DNA of 64,000 nt, taken from positions 620,001 to 684,000 of the forward strand of contig NZ_JAHVJO010000001.1 of NCBI RefSeq assembly GCF_019801215.1. Direction: 5' to 3'. Of this stretch, positions 62,424 through 64,000 are shown piece after piece (the stretch's first letter is position 1; each line of letters begins with the position of its first letter). The notes below the pieces were generated by a model. The model had not been told where the DNA came from. It did not search any database and was given only the letters and a program-made list of their open reading frames with translations. The stretch comes from Fictibacillus nanhaiensis. GTDB taxonomy: Bacteria > Bacillota > Bacilli > Bacillales > Fictibacillaceae. Made by a program: the position numbers and the translations under genes.

Positions 62424-63112
62424 ATCTAAATAACTGGCTTGTATTCGGTGCACATGCAGACGATGTGGAGATCGGGATGGGAGCTACAATAAAAAAAGAA
62501 ACGATAAGAGGCCGTAACGTTACTATTTGTGACTTGACCGAGGCTGAACTTTCTTCTAATGGCAACGTTGATATCCGGAAGAAAGAAGCTGAAGACGCTT
62601 CTACGATTTTAGGTGTTCAAAAAAGGATTAACTTAAACCTTCCTGATCGGGGTCTTTATATACACGAAGAGTACATCATGCATCTCGTTACTTGTATACG
62701 GAAGGAAAAACCTGAATATGTTTTTGCGCCATACTGGGTTGATAGACATCCCGATCATGGAAATTGTTCCAGGTTAGTAAAAGAAGCTGTTTTTTCTGCA
62801 GGTATCAAAAAGATAAACGATAGAGACAATCTGCCTGCTCATAAGGTAAAAAAAGTCTTCTATTATTTCATAAACAGCACAGAAAAACCAACCCTTCTCG
62901 TAGATGTAAGTGAGACTTATTCTTTTAAGCTCCAGGCGCTAAATGCATATCCTTCCCAATTTATTAAAACCGTTGGCAGTGTTGATACACCTTTGACAAA
63001 CGGATATATCGAACGAGTAGAAGCACGTGATAGACTGTTTGGATTTGAGGCAGGAAGAGCTTATGCTGAAGGTTTTATTACGGAACAAACGTTTGTTGCA
63101 GACTATCTATAA
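62420..63112 (+). CDS. bshB1: Bacillithiol biosynthesis deacetylase BshB1
   Basis: 230 aa LmbE/PIG-L zinc deacetylase. The metal site is [16 protein letters not shown] (residues 8-23, HxDD) and the later [11 protein letters not shown] (about 112-122). It deacetylates GlcNAc-malate, the second bacillithiol step. ATG 62420 overlaps the mgsA stop, and bshA follows 10 nt later. Confidence 0.95.
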   Translation: MNLNNWLVFGAHADDVEIGMGATIKKETIRGRNVTICDLTEAELSSNGNVDIRKKEAEDASTILGVQKRINLNLPDRGLYIHEEYIMHLVTCIRKEKPEYVFAPYWVDRHPDHGNCSRLVKEAVFSAGIKKINDRDNLPAHKVKKVFYYFINSTEKPTLLVDVSETYSFKLQALNAYPSQFIKTVGSVDTPLTNGYIERVEARDRLFGFEAGRAYAEGFITEQTFVADYL

Positions 63113-63122
63113 GGAGAACGTT

Positions 63123-64000
63123 ATGAAGTTAAAAATAGGAATCACTTGCTATCCTACTGTAGGAGGATCGGGAGTGGTTGCAACTGAACTAGGAAAACTA
63201 TTAGCTGAAAAAGGGCATGAGATTCATTTTATTACATCAAGTATCCCATTTCGGCTAGGTAAATTTTATCCGAATATCTTTTTTCATGAGGTAGAAGTGA
63301 ACCATTATTCTGTTTTTAAGTACCCTCCCTATGATCTTGCACTTGCAAGCAAGATGGCAGAGGTGATAAAAAGAGAAAAACTGGATATTCTTCACGTGCA
63401 TTATGCTGTTCCTCATGCTGTGTGTGCAGTACTTGCTAAACAGATGGTTGACGACAATATTAAGATCGTAACAACTCTTCATGGAACGGATATTACGGTT
63501 TTAGGCTACGACCCATCGCTAAGTGAAATGATTAGATTCGGTATCGATAAATCCGATGTGGTCACAGCTGTTTCTCATCAGCTCAAAGAAGATACAGAAA
63601 AACTCTTAAACATACAAAAAGACATCATCCCAGTACATAACTTTGTTGATGAACGCGTGTATTATAGACAGGATAATTACACGGAACTCAAGAAGACATA
63701 TGGCATACAAGAAGACGAAAAAGTCATCGTTCATATTTCTAATTTCAGACCAGTTAAGCGCATAAAGGACGTCATTAAATCTTTCTCTTTGATTAGAAAA
63801 GAGATCTCTTCCAAGCTCCTATTAATAGGAAATGGTCCTGAACTGACTGTCGCATGTGAACTTGTTCGGGAACTTAACTTGGAAGAAGATGTTCTATTCC
63901 TAGGAAAACAAGAAAACGTCGGCGAACTTTTCTCGATTTGCGATCTTAAACTTTTGTTATCTGAAAAAGAAAGTTTTGGATTGGTGCTCTTAGAAGCGAT
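63123..64000 (+). CDS. bshA: N-acetyl-alpha-D-glucosaminyl L-malate synthase BshA, 3' end beyond the window
   Basis: 292 codons of an uninterrupted frame from ATG 63123 (after AAGGAGAACGTT) to the window edge; the family is about 375-380 aa, so roughly a quarter is missing. GT4 glycosyltransferase features: [26 protein letters not shown] at residues 6-31, [23 protein letters not shown], and [15 protein letters not shown] near 201-215. It joins UDP-GlcNAc to L-malate, the first step of bacillithiol synthesis. Confidence 0.95.
   Translation, partial: MKLKIGITCYPTVGGSGVVATELGKLLAEKGHEIHFITSSIPFRLGKFYPNIFFHEVEVNHYSVFKYPPYDLALASKMAEVIKREKLDILHVHYAVPHAVCAVLAKQMVDDNIKIVTTLHGTDITVLGYDPSLSEMIRFGIDKSDVVTAVSHQLKEDTEKLLNIQKDIIPVHNFVDERVYYRQDNYTELKKTYGIQEDEKVIVHISNFRPVKRIKDVIKSFSLIRKEISSKLLLIGNGPELTVACELVRELNLEEDVLFLGKQENVGELFSICDLKLLLSEKESFGLVLLEA

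Overview
The window is chromosomal DNA from a low-GC, endospore-forming Firmicute of the family Bacillaceae. It carries spmA/spmB, sleB/ypeB, spoIVA, a spoVIF-like gene and ypjB, bacillithiol genes (ypdA, bshB1, bshA), TRAP (mtrB), and a gene order that follows the dacB-resABCDE-serA-fer-ypb-ypd-ypf-yph-hbs-trp-qcr-ypj-dapB-bshA segment of Bacillus subtilis almost gene for gene. Menaquinone genes of the futalosine type (mqnA, ubiX and a UbiA-family prenyltransferase between menG and hepT) separate it from B. subtilis and fit a Fictibacillus- or alkaliphile-like relative; that placement is inference. I see no prophage, insertion sequence, CRISPR array, rRNA or tRNA.

Layout. 1-8.1 kb: the end of dacB, spmAB, rluB, resABC (cytochrome c maturation) and the resDE two-component system. 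8.1-10.6 kb: where B. subtilis has sigX-rsiX, there is a cobalamin riboswitch driving a DUF4430 lipoprotein and an ECF S component, then a 29-codon membrane peptide and a PHP-family phosphatase. 10.6-20.8 kb: serA and fer (minus strand), ypbB-recQ-ypbD-ypbE, ypbF, a small minus-strand gene, ypbG, a CarH/LitR-like B12-binding MerR regulator, ypbH and ddl. 21-28.5 kb: glutamate dehydrogenase, ypdA, asparaginase, prsW, sleB-ypeB, a PilZ protein and ypfB. 28.6-38.3 kb: cmk-plsC-ypfD, yphA, der, gpsA, spoVIF-like, yphEF, spoIVA, hbs. 38.6-45.7 kb: folE-mtrB, hepS-menG-mqnP-ubiX-mqnA-hepT, ndk, cheR. 45.7-51.6 kb: a TRAP-controlled leader followed by trpDCFBA-hisC. 51.6-64 kb: a candidate small RNA, a degenerate amidohydrolase-like gene, ypiABF, qcrABC, ypjAB, a yugP-like protease, ypjC, ypjD-dapB-mgsA-bshB1 and the start of bshA.

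How it works together. Respiration dominates: resABC matures c-type cytochromes, resDE responds to oxygen and redox state, qcrABC is the menaquinol:cytochrome c reductase, and hepS/hepT/menG/mqnA/mqnP/ubiX build its quinone. The other themes are spore formation and germination, amino-acid synthesis, and low-molecular-weight thiol synthesis.

The most notable features are: (1) a classical trp leader (about 14 G/U-AG triplets, an attenuator and a Shine-Dalgarno-sequestering hairpin) that leads into trpD with no trpE; (2) a compact candidate small RNA at about 51726-51796 with a C/U-rich loop and a cre-like sequence in its terminator; (3) a Fur-box-like sequence lying inside a near-consensus promoter that points antisense into ferredoxin; (4) two B12-linked loci, a riboswitch-controlled corrinoid-uptake cassette and a CarH-like regulator with its photoreceptor signature intact.
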